A DNA stretch of 64,000 nt from Rhodanobacter sp. DHB23 (GTDB taxonomy: Bacteria > Pseudomonadota > Gammaproteobacteria > Xanthomonadales > Rhodanobacteraceae), in the NCBI RefSeq assembly GCF_014842975.1, contig NZ_JACYXK010000029.1:496001-560000 (forward strand), written 5' to 3'. A program made the position numbers and the translations under genes. A model generated the notes under the pieces. The model was not told where the DNA came from. It was given only the letters and a program-made list of their open reading frames with translations, and searched no databases. Positions 40,893 to 50,873 of this stretch are shown here, piece after piece (within the stretch, counting starts at the first letter, position 1; every line of letters begins with the position of its first letter).

Positions 40893-42377
40893 TCAGGCGC
40901 CGACGCCCTGCCGCTTGCGTTCCATACGGCGCAGGAATTCGCGCATAACGCTGAGGTACAGCTCGTCGCCGAGGCACTCGTCCTCGACGCCGGCGTCGAT
41001 GGAAGGATTGTCGTTCACCTCGATCACCACCGGCTTGTCCCCCACGCGCTTGATGTCCACGCCGTAGAAGCCGTTGCCCACGGCCTGGGTGGCCTTGAGC
41101 GCCAGCTTCACCACGTCGGATGGGGCGTTTCCGATGGGCAGGGTCTCCGACTCGCCGGTCCTCGACGCGCCCTTGGCGCCATGGTTGTAGATCTGCCAGT
41201 GGCCGCGCGACATGAAGTATTTGCAGGCATACAGGGGCTCGCCGTTGAGCACGCCGATGCGCCAGTCGAATTCGGTGTAGACGAATTCCTGCGCCAGCAG
41301 CAGCGCGCTGTGCTGGAACAGCTCCGTGGTGGCCCTGGCCAGCGCGGTCTCGTCCTCCACCTTCACCACCCCGCGCGAGAACGAGCCATCGGGAATCTTC
41401 AGCACCAGCGGGTAGCCGAGTTTCCCCGCGACGTCCCGCAGGCCGCGCGCGTCGTCGCGGTAGAGGATCTCGGTGCGCGGCACGGCGAGCTTGCGCGACA
41501 CCATCAGGTCGTTGAGGAAGATCTTGTTCGTGCAGCGCAGGATCGAGGTGGGATCGTCGATCACCACCATGCCTTCCTTCTCCGCGCGGTGCGCGAAGCG
41601 GTAGGTGTGGTTGTCGCTGGCGGTGGTCTCGCGGATGAACAGGCCGTCGTATTCGGCGAGGCGCTGGTAGTCGTTCTTGCCGATGGGGTCGACTTCGATG
41701 CCCAGCTCCTTGCCGGCCGCGATGAACGCCTTCTGCGCGCGCTTGTTCGACGGCGGCATGGCTTCGTGCGGATCGACCAGCATGGCGATGTCGTAGCGGA
41801 ACTGCTTGCGCGCCTTGGGCTTGCGCCACAGCTTCTTGCTGAAGCGGTCGAGTTCCTCGGCGAAGGCGTCTTCCTGCGCATCGTCCAGCGTGTGCAGGCC
41901 CACCGGCTTGATCGCGCTGGTCTGCCACACGCGGTCGCGCTCGAACTCGATGCGCAGCAGCGGGCAGGGGAACATTTCGAACACCTGCCGCGCCAGGTCC
42001 TGCAGCGCCGGCTGCGAGGTCTGCCCGAAGTAGACGAGGATGCCGAAGTCGGTGGTGTCGCGCCCGCCCGCGGGCAGGAAACGGGTGAGCTTGGTGTTGA
42101 GGTCCTCGATCTCCAGGCCATACAGCGAGCGGCGGCGCAGGTCGTTCACCGTGCGCACCGACGGCATCACCTTGTGCCCGCGCGCCTCGGCCAGCAGCGA
42201 CACGTAGTAGCCGGTACCGAGGTACTTGTAGCTGCGGCAGAGGTTGATGACGTGGGTGCGCTCGTCGTCGACGCCGACGGTTTCGCGCAGGTAGTCCGCT
42301 GCGGTCACCACGTCGGCGGACGGGTAATAGACGCCCCAGTCGGAGGCTTTCTCGACCACGATGACCAGACGGGCCAT
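40893..42377 (-). CDS. RimK-family ATP-grasp ligase with N-terminal RLAN domain
   Basis: 494-residue ATP-dependent carboxylate-amine ligase. An N-terminal RimK-like ATP-grasp N-terminal (RLAN) domain ([30 protein letters not shown]...) of about 250 residues precedes the ATP-grasp module: [58 protein letters not shown] and metal-binding [16 protein letters not shown]. This long form is distinct from ribosomal-protein RimK (about 300 residues). The divergent neighbour is a GNAT acetyltransferase; such ligase and GNAT pairs occur in peptide or small-molecule tailoring loci, but the substrate here is unknown. Confidence 0.86.
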   Translation of the reverse strand: MARLVIVVEKASDWGVYYPSADVVTAADYLRETVGVDDERTHVINLCRSYKYLGTGYYVSLLAEARGHKVMPSVRTVNDLRRRSLYGLEIEDLNTKLTRFLPAGGRDTTDFGILVYFGQTSQPALQDLARQVFEMFPCPLLRIEFERDRVWQTSAIKPVGLHTLDDAQEDAFAEELDRFSKKLWRKPKARKQFRYDIAMLVDPHEAMPPSNKRAQKAFIAAGKELGIEVDPIGKNDYQRLAEYDGLFIRETTASDNHTYRFAHRAEKEGMVVIDDPTSILRCTNKIFLNDLMVSRKLAVPRTEILYRDDARGLRDVAGKLGYPLVLKIPDGSFSRGVVKVEDETALARATTELFQHSALLLAQEFVYTEFDWRIGVLNGEPLYACKYFMSRGHWQIYNHGAKGASRTGESETLPIGNAPSDVVKLALKATQAVGNGFYGVDIKRVGDKPVVIEVNDNPSIDAGVEDECLGDELYLSVMREFLRRMERKRQGVGA

Positions 42378-42581
42378 GTCACCACTCAGGCTTGCGATTG
42401 CAGGGGCGCCCTGCAGGCAAGGCGATGAGCGCGCAGTGTCGCACAGCACGAACGCACACCGGGGCGTGGCACTGAATCCTTGCTAAGCATGCGACCCGCC
42501 GCGATTGCCGCAGCGTCGCCGGGCCACTACAGTCCGCCGGCTTGCCGCCGTGCGCGCGTCCGATCAAGGGAATCCATCGAC

Positions 42582-43043
42582 ATGCCGCCAACCAACGTGC
42601 GCGTCCGCTCCGCCGAGCTTTCCGACCTCGACGACCTGGTCGCGCTGGAAGAGCACAGCTTCACCAGCGACCGGTTGAGCCGCGCGCAGTTCCGTCGTCA
42701 CCTCGACAGCGACAGCGCGAAGGTGCTGGTGGCCAGCACCGGGCCGCATCGCTTCCTCGGCACGGCCGTGGTGTTCTTCCGCAAGCGCAGCGGCGTGGCG
42801 CGGTTGTACTCCATCGCCACCCACCATGCCACGCGCGGCCAGGGCGTGGGCTCGGCCCTGCTCGATGCCGTGGAACAACTCGCGCGCCGGCGCCGTTGCC
42901 GCGCATTGCGGCTGGAAGTGCGCGCCGACAACACCGGCGCGGTCCGCCTCTACGAGCGCCTTGGCTACCGCCGCCTGTGCGCGCTCGCGAAGTACTACGA
43001 GGATGGCGCCGACGGATGGCGCTACGAAAAGCCGCTGGACTGA
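42582..43043 (+). CDS. GNAT family N-acetyltransferase
   Basis: 153-residue acetyl-CoA-dependent acyltransferase. It starts VRSAELSDLDDLVALEEHSF, the usual RimI-type N-terminus, with the acetyl-CoA loop RGQGVGSALL near 93-102 and LEVRADNTGAVRLYERLGYRR, the RimI/peptide-type C-terminal motif. The ATG at 42582 has AAGGGA 12 bases upstream, a loose spacing. Divergent from the RimK-family ligase; coordinated action is inferred. A GC-rich hairpin at 43052-43079 follows. Confidence 0.85.
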   Translation: MPPTNVRVRSAELSDLDDLVALEEHSFTSDRLSRAQFRRHLDSDSAKVLVASTGPHRFLGTAVVFFRKRSGVARLYSIATHHATRGQGVGSALLDAVEQLARRRRCRALRLEVRADNTGAVRLYERLGYRRLCALAKYYEDGADGWRYEKPLD

Positions 43044-43051
43044 AAGCGCCA

Positions 43052-43079
43052 CGGCCCCGTCGCCAGCGCGACGAGGCCG
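43052..43079. terminator. hairpin between convergent GNAT and periplasmic-protein genes
   Basis: CGGCC-CGTCG pairs with CGACG-GGCCG across a short loop; one base bulges on each side. No T-run is visible. Confidence 0.5.
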
Positions 43080-43098
43080 CGTGCCGGCCGTGCAGGCG

Positions 43099-43377
43099 TT
43101 ACTTGTGGTTCTGGTTCGCCGCTTCCGCCGCCGCCTTGAGCTCGCGGTTGGCCTGGTCGAGCAGGTCCTTCGCCTTCGCCGCGTGGCCGTCCATGTCCCA
43201 TTCGTTCGCCTGCTGCGCGGCGACGATGCGCTGGTAGGCCTTGTCGGTGAGCTTCTGCGCGGCGGCGATGTTCGGATGGCGGCTGCCGCTGACGTCGCGC
43301 ACCGGCTGCGCGGCGAAGGCGCTGGCGGCGGTGGCCGCCAGCGCGGCGGTCAAGATGGCTTGCGTGAGCTTGTTCAT
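43099..43377 (-). CDS. small periplasmic helical protein
   Basis: 92 residues: a signal peptide (MNKLTQAILTAALAATAASAFA-A) followed by an entirely helical, charged chain rich in Ala, Lys and Gln (KLTDKAYQRIVAAQQANEWDMDGHAAKAKDLLDQANRELKAAAE), similar in style to small periplasmic stress proteins. GAGAGG lies 4 bases before the ATG. No named family recognised. Confidence 0.65.
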   Translation of the reverse strand: MNKLTQAILTAALAATAASAFAAQPVRDVSGSRHPNIAAAQKLTDKAYQRIVAAQQANEWDMDGHAAKAKDLLDQANRELKAAAEAANQNHK

Positions 43378-43503
43378 GGGCCTCTCCCGGGTTGAGTGAA
43401 CGCCACGGGACGGCGGCCCGCCAAGGTCGCGCCGCCGTGGCGAGGCGAATCTAGCGCGGACGCCGTACAAGTTCCTGCGACGGCCTTTGCCCGATCCCCG
43501 GCG

Positions 43504-44184
43504 CTAGCCGCCCAGCGGCGAACCGATGCGCCGCTCGGTGGCCGCATCCGGTCGCGCCACCAGTGCGCCGGCACCCGAAAGGCTCAGGCTGTAGTGGCCG
43601 CCGTCGACCAGCGGCAGGAAGGCGCCGCTGCCGTAGACCGCGTCCACCATCGGCAACGCGCGCGGGTATTGCCGGTGCAGGTCGAGCAGGTCGAAACCAT
43701 CGGCGGAACCGAGCGCCACCACGGTGCGCGGCGCGTACTGCTCCTGTGTCGCGTCGTCGTAGCGGCCGTCGATGCGGTCGAGGCGATACAGCGGCGGCAG
43801 GCCGGCGAGCAGTTTCCACTTCAGCACCACGGCTTCCACGCGCCAGTCGTCGCCGGCCAGTTGTACCTGGCGCGTGGCGCCGTCGGGCCAGGCCAGGGTG
43901 ACGGCCCAGCGCTGCGGCGAAAGGATGTGCGCGTCGATCTCCACCACCGGCGTTTCCTCGTCCAGCAGGCGATAGCCGCGCAAGGCCCAGCCGCCGACGC
44001 CGAGCAGCACGCTGAGCACGAGGCACACCGCGCACAGCAGCCCGTGCCAGCCGGCGGCCAGGCGCGCACCGGCATCGAGGCGGCGGCGCAGCATCACCAG
44101 TTGCAGCAGGCAGGCCAGCAGCAGGATCGCGGCGAGCACCAGCAGCACGGTCGCGGGCAGGCGCAACAGCTCGATCGGGTTCAT
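43504..44184 (-). CDS. inner-membrane protein of unknown function
   Basis: 226 residues with two N-terminal membrane helices (ATVLLVLAAILLLACLLQLVML; GLLCAVCLVLSVLLGVGGWAL) and a periplasmic domain of about 150 residues predicted as beta strands (WAVTLAWPDGATRQVQL, VVLKWKLLAG). Similar proteins in the order are sometimes labelled cation/multidrug efflux pump, but I see no efflux-pump motif. It is divergent from lptM, sharing its promoter spacer. Confidence 0.6.
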   Translation of the reverse strand: MNPIELLRLPATVLLVLAAILLLACLLQLVMLRRRLDAGARLAAGWHGLLCAVCLVLSVLLGVGGWALRGYRLLDEETPVVEIDAHILSPQRWAVTLAWPDGATRQVQLAGDDWRVEAVVLKWKLLAGLPPLYRLDRIDGRYDDATQEQYAPRTVVALGSADGFDLLDLHRQYPRALPMVDAVYGSGAFLPLVDGGHYSLSLSGAGALVARPDAATERRIGSPLGG

Positions 44185-44236
44185 CGGGGTTTCCGTGGGG
44201 AAAGGCGCGCATGATAAGCCGCCGCGATGCGCTCGC

Positions 44237-44242
44237 TATACT
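44237..44242 (+). promoter_or_regulatory. -10-like box of lptM-dapF
   Basis: TATACT at 44237-44242, about 31 bp before the lptM ATG. No matching -35 is evident, so the promoter may depend on an extended -10 or an activator. Confidence 0.45.
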
Positions 44243-44273
44243 GCGGCATCACGTTTCCCACAGGTGTACGCCC

Positions 44274-44495
44274 ATGCGCCGTCCGTTGCTGCCGCTGCTT
44301 TGCCTCGCCATCGCCATGCTCGCCGGCTGCGGCAACAAGGGCCCGCTGTACCTGCCGAACAATCCGAATCCGCCGGTGCATGTGCCGCCCAGGCCCGCAC
44401 CGGCACCGTCCGCCACGGCCACCGGCCCGGCGCCGGATGCCCCGACGGCGACGGGCAGCGCCCCCATCTCGGCCAGCAGCAGCGCCACGCACTGA
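44274..44495 (+). CDS. lptM: LptM-type lipoprotein
   Basis: 73-residue outer-membrane lipoprotein that helps LptD mature and insert. Signal with a lipobox LAGC (cleavage before Cys19), then GNKGPLYLPNNP, the signature of the LptM/YifL family, and a Pro-rich tail. Stop 9 bp before dapF; this lptM-dapF order is standard in gammaproteobacteria. Confidence 0.85.
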   Translation: MRRPLLPLLCLAIAMLAGCGNKGPLYLPNNPNPPVHVPPRPAPAPSATATGPAPDAPTATGSAPISASSSATH

Positions 44496-44504
44496 GCTTC
44501 GCCG

Positions 44505-45338
44505 ATGCTGCGCTTCTCCAAGATGCACGGCCTGGGCAACGACTTCGTCGTGCTCGATTGCCGCGCCACGCCGTTCGCGCTGGACGAAGCGGGCATCCGG
44601 GCGCTGGCGGACCGCCGCACCGGCGTGGGTTTCGACCAGTTGCTTAGCGTCGAGCCGGCGCGCGATCCGTCCTGCGCGTTCTACTACGGCATCTGGAACA
44701 CCGACGGCTCGCCCGCGCGCCAGTGCGGCAACGGCGTGCGCTGCGTGGCGGCGTGGCTGCATCGCGCCGGCGCGCTGGCGGCAGGCGAGCCTGTCCGGCT
44801 GGAAAGCCCGTCCGGCCCGGTGGCGGTACGCCTGCTTTCCGCGCACGAAGTCACCGTGGACATGGGCGAACCGCGGTTCGATCCGGCGCGGATTCCGTTC
44901 GCGGCAGAACACGAAGCGATGCGTTACGTGATCGAGGTCGATGGCACGACGCTGGAGATCGGCGCGGTATCGATGGGCAATCCGCATGCGGTGGTGCCGG
45001 CAGACGGGCTGGCCGACGGTGCCGCGGAACGGCTGGGCCCGGCGCTCACCACGCATCCGCGTTTCGCCCAGGGCGCGAACACCGGCTTCGTCGAACGCCT
45101 TTCCCGCGACCACCTGAAACTGCGCGTGCACGAACGCGGCGTGGGCTGGACGCTCGCCTGCGGCACCGGCGCCTGCGCGGCGATGGCGGTCCTGCGCCAG
45201 CGTGGCGAGGTGGACGGGCAGGTGCGCGTGGACTTGCCCGGCGGCGCGCTGCGCATAGCCTGGCAGGGTCCAGGCCACACGCTGTGGATGACCGGCCCGG
45301 CGGCGTTCGCGTTCGAAGGCGAATGGCCGGGAGCCTGA
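44505..45338 (+). CDS. dapF: diaminopimelate epimerase
   Basis: 277-residue cytoplasmic enzyme converting LL- to meso-diaminopimelate for lysine and peptidoglycan. Both active-site cysteines are present: CGNGVRC (near 73-79) and CGTGACA (near 223-229). N-terminal FSKMHGLGNDFVVLD is the classic motif. Member of lptM-dapF-DUF484-xerC. Confidence 0.97.
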   Translation: MLRFSKMHGLGNDFVVLDCRATPFALDEAGIRALADRRTGVGFDQLLSVEPARDPSCAFYYGIWNTDGSPARQCGNGVRCVAAWLHRAGALAAGEPVRLESPSGPVAVRLLSAHEVTVDMGEPRFDPARIPFAAEHEAMRYVIEVDGTTLEIGAVSMGNPHAVVPADGLADGAAERLGPALTTHPRFAQGANTGFVERLSRDHLKLRVHERGVGWTLACGTGACAAMAVLRQRGEVDGQVRVDLPGGALRIAWQGPGHTLWMTGPAAFAFEGEWPGA

Positions 45339-45423
45339 GCGGCAGAAGCCGCTCGGGCTACCGGATTGATCCCACCGCGCGTCCATCGCACACTCGCCGC
45401 ATGACCGCAGCAGGAAACCGCGC

Positions 45424-46110
45424 ATGAACGCCCCCTTGTCCGACGACACCATCGATGCCGTCGCCGTCGCGGCTTACCTGAAGCGGCACCCTTCCTTCCT
45501 CACCGATTATCCCGAGCTGGCCGCGCAACTCACCATGCCGCGCGAGCAGGGCACGGTGTCCTCGCTGGCCGCATACCAGTCGCAGCAACTGCGCGAGAAG
45601 AACGCGGAGCTGGAGCGCCGCCTCGCCGAGCTCACCGCCATCGCCGCCGACAACGAAAAGCTGATGGAGCGCGTGCACGCGCTCACCGTGGCGCTGCTGC
45701 GCGCGAACACGCTGGAGGTGACCACGCGCACCGTGATCGCCAAGCTCAACGAGAATTTCCACACCGAGCAGGTGCGCTTGCTGCTGTTCGGCCGCCACGC
45801 CGACCTGCCGCGTTCGGCCTGGCTGCGCCAGGTGGGCGGCGGGGCCGCCGAGCTGCCCGAACTGGCCGAGCTGCTGCAACGGCACGAGCCCGTTTCCGGC
45901 CGCCTGTCGCCCGACAAGCTGGCGCAGCTGTTCGGCGACGAGGCGGCATCGATCCGCTCGACGGCGCTGATACCGCTGGGCAACGCCGGCATCCTCGCCA
46001 TCGGCAGCCACGACCCCGATCGCTTCCAGCCCGGCATGGGCACGCTGTTCCTCAAGATGATCGCCGCCACCGTCACCGCCGCACTGGCGCGGGCGCGGGA
46101 CATCGCCTGA
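45424..46110 (+). CDS. DUF484 family protein
   Basis: 228-residue DUF484 protein with a GAF-like fold: N-terminal helices (VAAYLKRHPSFLTDYPELAAQL), a coiled coil (LREKNAELERRLAELTAIAADNEKL, about 58-83) and a C-terminal ligand-like domain ending GILAIGSHDPDRFQPGMGTLFLKMIA. It sits 7 bp before xerC and 85 bp after dapF, its usual neighbours. Function unknown in the family. Confidence 0.9.
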   Translation: MNAPLSDDTIDAVAVAAYLKRHPSFLTDYPELAAQLTMPREQGTVSSLAAYQSQQLREKNAELERRLAELTAIAADNEKLMERVHALTVALLRANTLEVTTRTVIAKLNENFHTEQVRLLLFGRHADLPRSAWLRQVGGGAAELPELAELLQRHEPVSGRLSPDKLAQLFGDEAASIRSTALIPLGNAGILAIGSHDPDRFQPGMGTLFLKMIAATVTAALARARDIA

Positions 46111-46117
46111 GCGGCGC

Positions 46118-47002
46118 ATGACACCCGCGCAACAGGTCGAAGCCTGGCTCGACCGCCTCGCCGGCGAGCGACAGGCTTCACCGCATACGGTGGATGGCTA
46201 TCGCCGCGACCTCGCCAAGCTCACCGCATGGATGGAAGCACAGGGCATCGCCGGCTTCGACGCCCTGGAGCCGAACCGCCTGCGCCAGTTCGTGGCCACG
46301 CAACATCGCGCCGGCCTCTCGCCGAAAAGCCTGCAGCGCCTGCTTTCGTCCTGCCGCAGCCTGTTCCGCCAGCTGACCCGCGAAGGCGCGCTGGCGCACG
46401 ACCCGCTGGCCGGCGTGCGCGGCCCCAAGGTGCATCGCAAGCTGCCCGTGGTGCTGGACGTGGACGAAGCCAGCACGCTGGTGGAAGCCGGCGGCGACGG
46501 CGCGCTGGCCCCGCGCGACCGCGCGATGCTGGAACTGTTCTATTCCAGCGGCCTGCGCCTGTCCGAACTGGTCGGCCTGCGCTGGGGCGACCTCGATCTC
46601 GACGGCGGCGAAGTGCGCGTGCTGGGCAAGGGCCGCAAGATGCGCATCGTGCCGGTGGGCCGGCACGCCGTGGCCGCGTTGCGTGCGCTGGGCGAAACCA
46701 CCGGCAAGGCGCCGGAATCGCCGGTGTTCCGCGGCCGCGGCGGCGCCGCCATCAACCCGCGCACCGTGCAGGTGCGGCTGCGCAAGCTCGCGCTCGCCAA
46801 CGGCTTCGCCAAGCATGTGCATCCGCACCTGCTGCGCCACACCTTCGCCAGCCACATGCTGGAATCCTCCGGCGACCTGCGCGCGGTGCAGGAGCTGCTG
46901 GGCCACGCCGACATCGCCACCACGCAGATCTACACTCACCTGGATTTCCAGCACCTGGCGAAGGTGTATGACGCGGCGCATCCGCGGGCTCGGAGAAAGT
47001 AA
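46118..47002 (+). CDS. xerC: tyrosine recombinase XerC
   Basis: 294-residue site-specific recombinase that with XerD resolves chromosome dimers at dif. Core-binding N-terminus (SPHTVDGYRRDL), then the catalytic domain with Arg in SSGLRLSELVGLRW, HLLRHTFASHML (His-x-x-Arg), HADIATTQIYTHLD (catalytic Tyr). It follows DUF484 closely, the conserved place for XerC rather than XerD. Confidence 0.96.
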   Translation: MTPAQQVEAWLDRLAGERQASPHTVDGYRRDLAKLTAWMEAQGIAGFDALEPNRLRQFVATQHRAGLSPKSLQRLLSSCRSLFRQLTREGALAHDPLAGVRGPKVHRKLPVVLDVDEASTLVEAGGDGALAPRDRAMLELFYSSGLRLSELVGLRWGDLDLDGGEVRVLGKGRKMRIVPVGRHAVAALRALGETTGKAPESPVFRGRGGAAINPRTVQVRLRKLALANGFAKHVHPHLLRHTFASHMLESSGDLRAVQELLGHADIATTQIYTHLDFQHLAKVYDAAHPRARRK

Positions 47003-47377
47003 CGCGCTTGTTGCGTTTGCCCCTTCTCCCCTTTGGGGAGCACGCGGGGAGACGCCATGGATGGCGTCGGCTTTGAGGAGCGAGGAAGGTTGGGATGAGG
47101 GGCGGGTGCTCGCGGGAGCCTTCATCGAAGCTCGCTTCGACAAGATCCTTCGCGAGAGTGCCCCTCTCCCCAACCCGTTGCTAGGCTCGTTCCTCGCCAA
47201 GCAACCCCCGGCCCTCGCGCCAGCGCTCGGGCGCTCGGCCATGCGCGAGCCAATGGCTCGCAAGCAGCATGGCTTCGCCCCCGGCGGGGAGAGCGAGCAA
47301 ACGGGCCAAGCAGGTTCGCCCCGCATTGAAGCCCCGGCAATCCGGCCCCATCTCGTGCGCTCCACTCTGGAGCTTTT
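47003..47377. repeat. xerC-hslV spacer with dispersed repeats
   Basis: About 375 bp without a credible gene. 47032-47083 is a copy of the second lhr insert (GCACGCGGGGAGACGCCATG, GGCTTTGAGGAGCGAGGA), including the palindrome GACGCCAT-GG-ATGGCGTC (47051-47068). Further along are CTCGCTTCGACAAGATCCTT and, near 47215-47270, CGCCAGCGCTCGGGCG-type short repeats. The hslV promoter should lie in the last 80 bp. Confidence 0.7.
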
Positions 47378-47914
47378 ATGGAATCCTTCCACGCCACCAC
47401 CATCGTCAGCGTGCGCCGCAACGGCAAGGTCGTGATCGGCGGCGACGGCCAGGTCACGCTGGGCAACATCGTGGCCAAGGCCAACGCGCGCAAGATCCGC
47501 CGGCTCGGCCGCAACGCCGACGTGCTGGCCGGTTTCGCCGGCGCCACCGCCGATGCCTTCACCCTGTTCGAGCTGTTCGAGCAGAAGCTGGACAAGCACG
47601 GCAACAACCTCACCCGCGCCGCGGTGGAGATGGCCAAGGAATGGCGCACCGACCGTCGCCTCGGTCGCCTCGAGGCGATGCTGGCGGTGGCCGACAAGGA
47701 GGCCTCGCTGCTGATCTCCGGCAACGGCGACGTGCTCGAACCCGAGCATGGCCTGATCGCGATCGGTTCCGGCGGCCCGTATGCGCAATCCGCCGCGCTG
47801 GCGCTGATGGAAAACACCGACCTCGATGCGCGCGGCGTGGTGGAGCGCGCGCTGAAGATCGCCGGCGACATCTGCATCTATACGAACCACAACACCACGA
47901 TCGAAGAGCTGTAG
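47378..47914 (+). CDS. hslV: HslV peptidase subunit of the HslUV protease
   Basis: 178-residue N-terminal-threonine protease that forms a dodecamer with HslU. The start [16 protein letters not shown] places the active-site Thr at residue 7 or so, implying removal of a short propeptide, whereas E. coli HslV begins [17 protein letters not shown] and a GSGG motif ([16 protein letters not shown]) are typical. The partner hslU lies 155 bp downstream, across a REP-like element. Confidence 0.95.
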   Translation: MESFHATTIVSVRRNGKVVIGGDGQVTLGNIVAKANARKIRRLGRNADVLAGFAGATADAFTLFELFEQKLDKHGNNLTRAAVEMAKEWRTDRRLGRLEAMLAVADKEASLLISGNGDVLEPEHGLIAIGSGGPYAQSAALALMENTDLDARGVVERALKIAGDICIYTNHNTTIEEL

Positions 47915-47940
47915 GCGCAACGCGCCCAAGGCCCTTCATC

Positions 47941-48045
47941 GTCATCCCGGCGAAAGCCGGGATCCAGCGACTTGGTCCCAAAGGCACTGGATGACCAGAC
48001 ATTCGTCTGTTGAAAACCCGGCATTCGCCGGAATGACGGCTCAGC
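47941..48045. repeat. REP-like element between hslV and hslU
   Basis: TCATCCCGGCGAAAGCCGGG (from 47942) and CCCGGCATTCGCCGGAATGA (near 48017) face each other; CACTGGATGACCAG between them. Same family as 1296, 36325 and 39592. Confidence 0.85.
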
Positions 48046-48069
48046 AAGATTCAACTTCCCGGTGACCCC

Positions 48070-49410
<1,341 letters not shown>

Positions 49411-49534
49411 GGCGTCATTTTGACCAAAACGCGCCAATTACGAAAGATGAAGAATTTTGTCTGCATATTCGACGAAATTTCCCGTCAACATCCCTTGAAC
49501 AAGCCATTGCCACCGCTCTGCTAAAATGTTCCCC

Positions 49535-50149
49535 ATGGCAAAGATTCTCGAGTTCAAGACCAACGGCCTGCGCGCCCAGCTGCGCGAGGCACAGGAACAA
49601 CGGACCATGGTGCGCCTGTGGCGCACCGAGTTGGAGCACGGCAGCTTCTGTGGCTACGTGGGCGGCGTGGGCAACGAGTTCGTGCTGCTGTGGGTGATCG
49701 GCGACGGCATCACCGACGACGGCATCTACGTGATGCGGCACCGCGACATCACCGAGCTGGAATCGCCGGAGCGTCACCATGCCTTCATGGCCAAGGCGCT
49801 GGCCCTGAAGGGCATCGCCCCGCGCCTGCCGCAGGGCTTCCCGCTGGATACGATCCGCGACGCGGTACAGGCCGCGGGTGAGATGTCGCAGGTGATCGGC
49901 GTGCACGTGGACACCGAGGAAGAAGAGGAAGTCTGCTACATCGGCCACCTCACCAGCACCGACGACGACGGCTTCTACCTGCAGGAACTCAGCCCCGATG
50001 CGGAGTGGATGCGCCAGGCCTCGTTCTTCGCCTGGGACGAAGTCTCCACGCTCAGCATCGGCGACGGCTACGCCCAGGCCCTGCTTACCGTGGCCGGCCC
50101 CGCCCCCGCGCTGGAGCCCGGCGACGCGGGCATCGGCCACATGCACTGA
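49535..50149 (+). CDS. conserved hypothetical protein with duplicated beta-barrel-like halves
   Basis: 204 residues from ATG 49535 (ATG 49526 is in frame but overlaps the -10-like TAAAAT at 49522-49527, so a nearly leaderless start is possible). No signal peptide. Two segments look alike: GSFCGYVGGVGNEFVLLWVI...RDITELES (about 31-73) and EVCYIGHLTSTDDDGFYLQEL...DEVSTLSIGDGY (about 130-180), each a short run of strands ending in an aspartate-centred [DE]-[IV]-[ST]-x-L motif, as in small SH3/Sm-like barrels. I recognise no named family. Followed by a terminator. Confidence 0.65.
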   Translation: MAKILEFKTNGLRAQLREAQEQRTMVRLWRTELEHGSFCGYVGGVGNEFVLLWVIGDGITDDGIYVMRHRDITELESPERHHAFMAKALALKGIAPRLPQGFPLDTIRDAVQAAGEMSQVIGVHVDTEEEEEVCYIGHLTSTDDDGFYLQELSPDAEWMRQASFFAWDEVSTLSIGDGYAQALLTVAGPAPALEPGDAGIGHMH

Positions 50150-50174
50150 ACCCGCCTCCCCGGCCGAAGTGACG

Positions 50175-50209
50175 ACGCCCGCCGCTGATCCGGCGGGCGT
50201 TTTCGTTTT
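50175..50209 (+). terminator. Rho-independent terminator
   Basis: ACGCCCGCCG (50175-50184) with CGGCGGGCGT (50191-50200), followed by TTTCGTTTTC; it closes the hypothetical gene above. Confidence 0.85.
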
Positions 50210-50340
50210 CGCCCGGGCGAATCCCACGGACTCCCCGGCGTGATTCGCAGGTAAACCCGCCCTCGCCAGCCCCGTTACCGGGCAGGCGACACCGCTGCGA
50301 CGCATCCCTGCGCGATCCACGCCTGCCACGGAGACCTTTC

Positions 50341-50781
50341 ATGCACACGATCCCATTGCGACTGACTGCCTGCGCCCTGGCCTTTGGCTTGCTGATGGCC
50401 GCGCCGTCCGGCGCCGTATCGGCACAGGACAGCTCGCCGTCCGCATCCGAGGCGACGGCGGCGCCACACCGCCTGCCCGATCCGCAGAAGCAGGCCCATC
50501 GACTGGCGCACAAGCTTGGCCTCGATGCCGACCAGCAATCGAAACTGGCCGCGATCTTCGGCAATCGCCAGCAACAGGTCTCCGCCGTCCGTGCCGACAC
50601 CACGCTGTCGAAACACGACCGCAGGGCAAAGCTGCTTGCCATCCACCAGGACAGCGAAAGCCAGATACAGGCGCTGCTCACGCCGACCCAGCAACAGCAA
50701 TACGCGCAGCTGCAGCAGGCCATGCAGGCACACCGCCAGGCCCAGCAGCAATCCGGCCAGGACTCGCCCGACAGCCACTGA
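50341..50781 (+). CDS. Spy/CpxP-like periplasmic protein
   Basis: 146 residues with a signal peptide (cut near AVSAQ) and a helical, Gln-rich mature chain: LDADQQSKLAAIFGNRQQQVSAVRADTTLSKHDRRAKLLAIHQDSESQIQALLTPTQQQQYAQLQ. The LTPTQQQQY element resembles the LTxxQ repeat of the Spy/CpxP chaperone family; only one clear copy is visible. Likely an envelope-stress chaperone, by weak similarity. Confidence 0.65.
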   Translation: MHTIPLRLTACALAFGLLMAAPSGAVSAQDSSPSASEATAAPHRLPDPQKQAHRLAHKLGLDADQQSKLAAIFGNRQQQVSAVRADTTLSKHDRRAKLLAIHQDSESQIQALLTPTQQQQYAQLQQAMQAHRQAQQQSGQDSPDSH

Positions 50782-50873
50782 GTCCAGTGGCGATGTCGAC
50801 GGCATCAGGCCCGGCTTGCCACAACGGGTGCGGCACCGTTTACCCTGCGGCTTCCATCGCCACGGAAACCCGC

